Source: Streptomyces sp. SID13726 (GTDB taxonomy: Bacteria > Actinomycetota > Actinomycetes > Streptomycetales > Streptomycetaceae). Taken from it: a DNA stretch of 64,000 bases. Positions within the stretch are counted from its first letter, which is position 1; each line of letters opens with the position of its first letter. The translations under genes and the position numbers were made by a program. The notes beneath the pieces are model-generated. The model was not told the origin of the DNA. It did no database searches and was given only the letters and a program-made list of their open reading frames with translations. Location of the stretch: positions 372,001-436,000 of the forward strand of contig NZ_JAAGLY010000002.1 of the NCBI RefSeq assembly GCF_010548375.1, given 5' to 3'. Shown here piece by piece: positions 63,599 to 64,000 of the stretch.

Positions 63599-64000
63599 TC
63601 AGCCGAACGCCTTCACCGCCTGGTAGTACGTCCAGGCGGTGCCGTCGCACGAAGTCTTGGTGCCGCCGCTGTAGGTGGCACAGACCCGCTTGAGGTCCTC
63701 GTAGAAGGCGCTGTCGAGTCGGGACTTGTTGGCGTCGAACGCGCCCGCCGCCTTGTAGTTGCGGTAGCCGAAGTCATGGCGCGCACAGGACGCGGCGAAG
63801 GGGAATCCGAAGGGGTTGTCCGGCGAGGAGGAGCAGTAGTCGGTCGACCAGTCGAAGGCGTAGGCGCTCCACGCGGTCTGGTTGGCGCGGGCGGCGGTCC
63901 AGGCGTTGTAGCTGGACGCGCTGGTCTGCGTCCAGTCGGCGAGGACCTGCGGTTTGTCGGCGGGGGCGGCGTCGGCGGCAGCGGCGGTGGCGACGACGGT
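63599..64000 (-). CDS. secreted prokaryotic phospholipase A2 (5' end outside window)
   Basis: The minus-strand frame from the window edge to a TGA at 63599-63601 gives 133 residues. The first 17 (TVVATAAAADAAPADKP) look like the end of a signal peptide with an AxA-type cleavage site. The mature part has YAFDWSTDYCSSSPDNPFG and FPFAASCARHDFGYRNYKA, with the catalytic His-Asp pair of group XIV phospholipases A2. Four Cys would form two disulfides. It would release fatty acids from phospholipids outside the cell. The start lies beyond base 64000. Confidence 0.9.
   Translation of the reverse strand, partial: TVVATAAAADAAPADKPQVLADWTQTSASSYNAWTAARANQTAWSAYAFDWSTDYCSSSPDNPFGFPFAASCARHDFGYRNYKAAGAFDANKSRLDSAFYEDLKRVCATYSGGTKTSCDGTAWTYYQAVKAFG

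Overview
The window looks like a stretch of a Streptomyces (or close actinomycete) chromosome. GC content is very high, with strong third-position G/C bias. GTG starts are common and start/stop overlaps are frequent. The gene families are typical Streptomyces ones: a RamB/ScfR-like regulator, PucR, TerD, ROK, secreted PLA2, a GH15 trehalase and a CsoR-type copper locus. I see no rRNA, tRNA or CRISPR array and no intact mobile element; only two eroded transposase scraps remain near 2.3-2.7 kb.

Layout. 1-3.0 kb: tail of a DUF1772 membrane protein, an aldo/keto reductase with an NTF2-like partner, then transposase debris. 3.0-6.5 kb: a minus-strand four-gene operon (binding lipoprotein, FecCD permease, ATPase, small [2Fe-2S] protein) behind a cobalamin riboswitch, hence probably B12/corrinoid uptake. 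6.7-7.6 kb: a divergent dihydropteroate synthase (DHPS). 7.7-13.3 kb: a RamB-like regulator divergent from a glyoxylate-bypass operon (aceA, aceB, 3-hydroxybutyryl-CoA dehydrogenase). 13.4-16.3 kb: metE behind a second cobalamin riboswitch. 16.4-17.2 kb: a second DHPS gene broken by an internal deletion. 17.5-24.2 kb: MFS transporter, PucR/GAF regulator, 3-hydroxybutyrate dehydrogenase, Nudix and apolipoprotein N-acyltransferase. 24.4-40.9 kb: envelope and housekeeping-type genes, including an O-antigen-ligase-like protein, a Glu/Asp racemase, an HpnB-like glycosyltransferase, a double TerD, MOSC, a beta-helix/AAA+ fusion, a membrane-embedded hydrolase, a DeoR regulator, Cds1 cysteine desulfhydrase and an RsbW-like kinase. 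41.0-44.8 kb: a MacB/LolCDE-type ABC exporter operon with a SHOCT protein. 45.0-47.7 kb: a TetR-headed small-gene cluster with a truncated cupin, DUF4865, a phosphotriesterase homologue and DUF1272. 47.7-50.1 kb: a divergent ilvC/ilvY-like pair with a plant-type KARI. 50.1-57.8 kb: sugar-phosphate isomerase, Nudix, ROK, AlkB, two methyltransferases, and a SIS/aldolase operon with a divergent DeoR regulator. 57.9-64 kb: GH15 trehalase, a copper-efflux locus with CsoR-like operators, a small membrane protein, and a secreted phospholipase A2 running off the end.

Working together. Two cobalamin riboswitches tie B12 uptake and the B12-independent methionine synthase to one signal. The aceA-aceB-hbd set with its own regulator would feed C2/C4 acyl units into central metabolism, and the 3-hydroxybutyrate dehydrogenase fits the same theme. 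The copper locus pairs a CopA pump with a secreted His-rich protein under shared operators.

The most unusual signals are: degenerate hairpin-bearing tandem copies of gene 3' ends at four minus-strand genes (one with a compensated base-pair change); a beta-helix/AAA+ fusion; an alpha/beta-hydrolase split by a membrane domain; and two genes (DHPS, cupin) that have lost internal segments.
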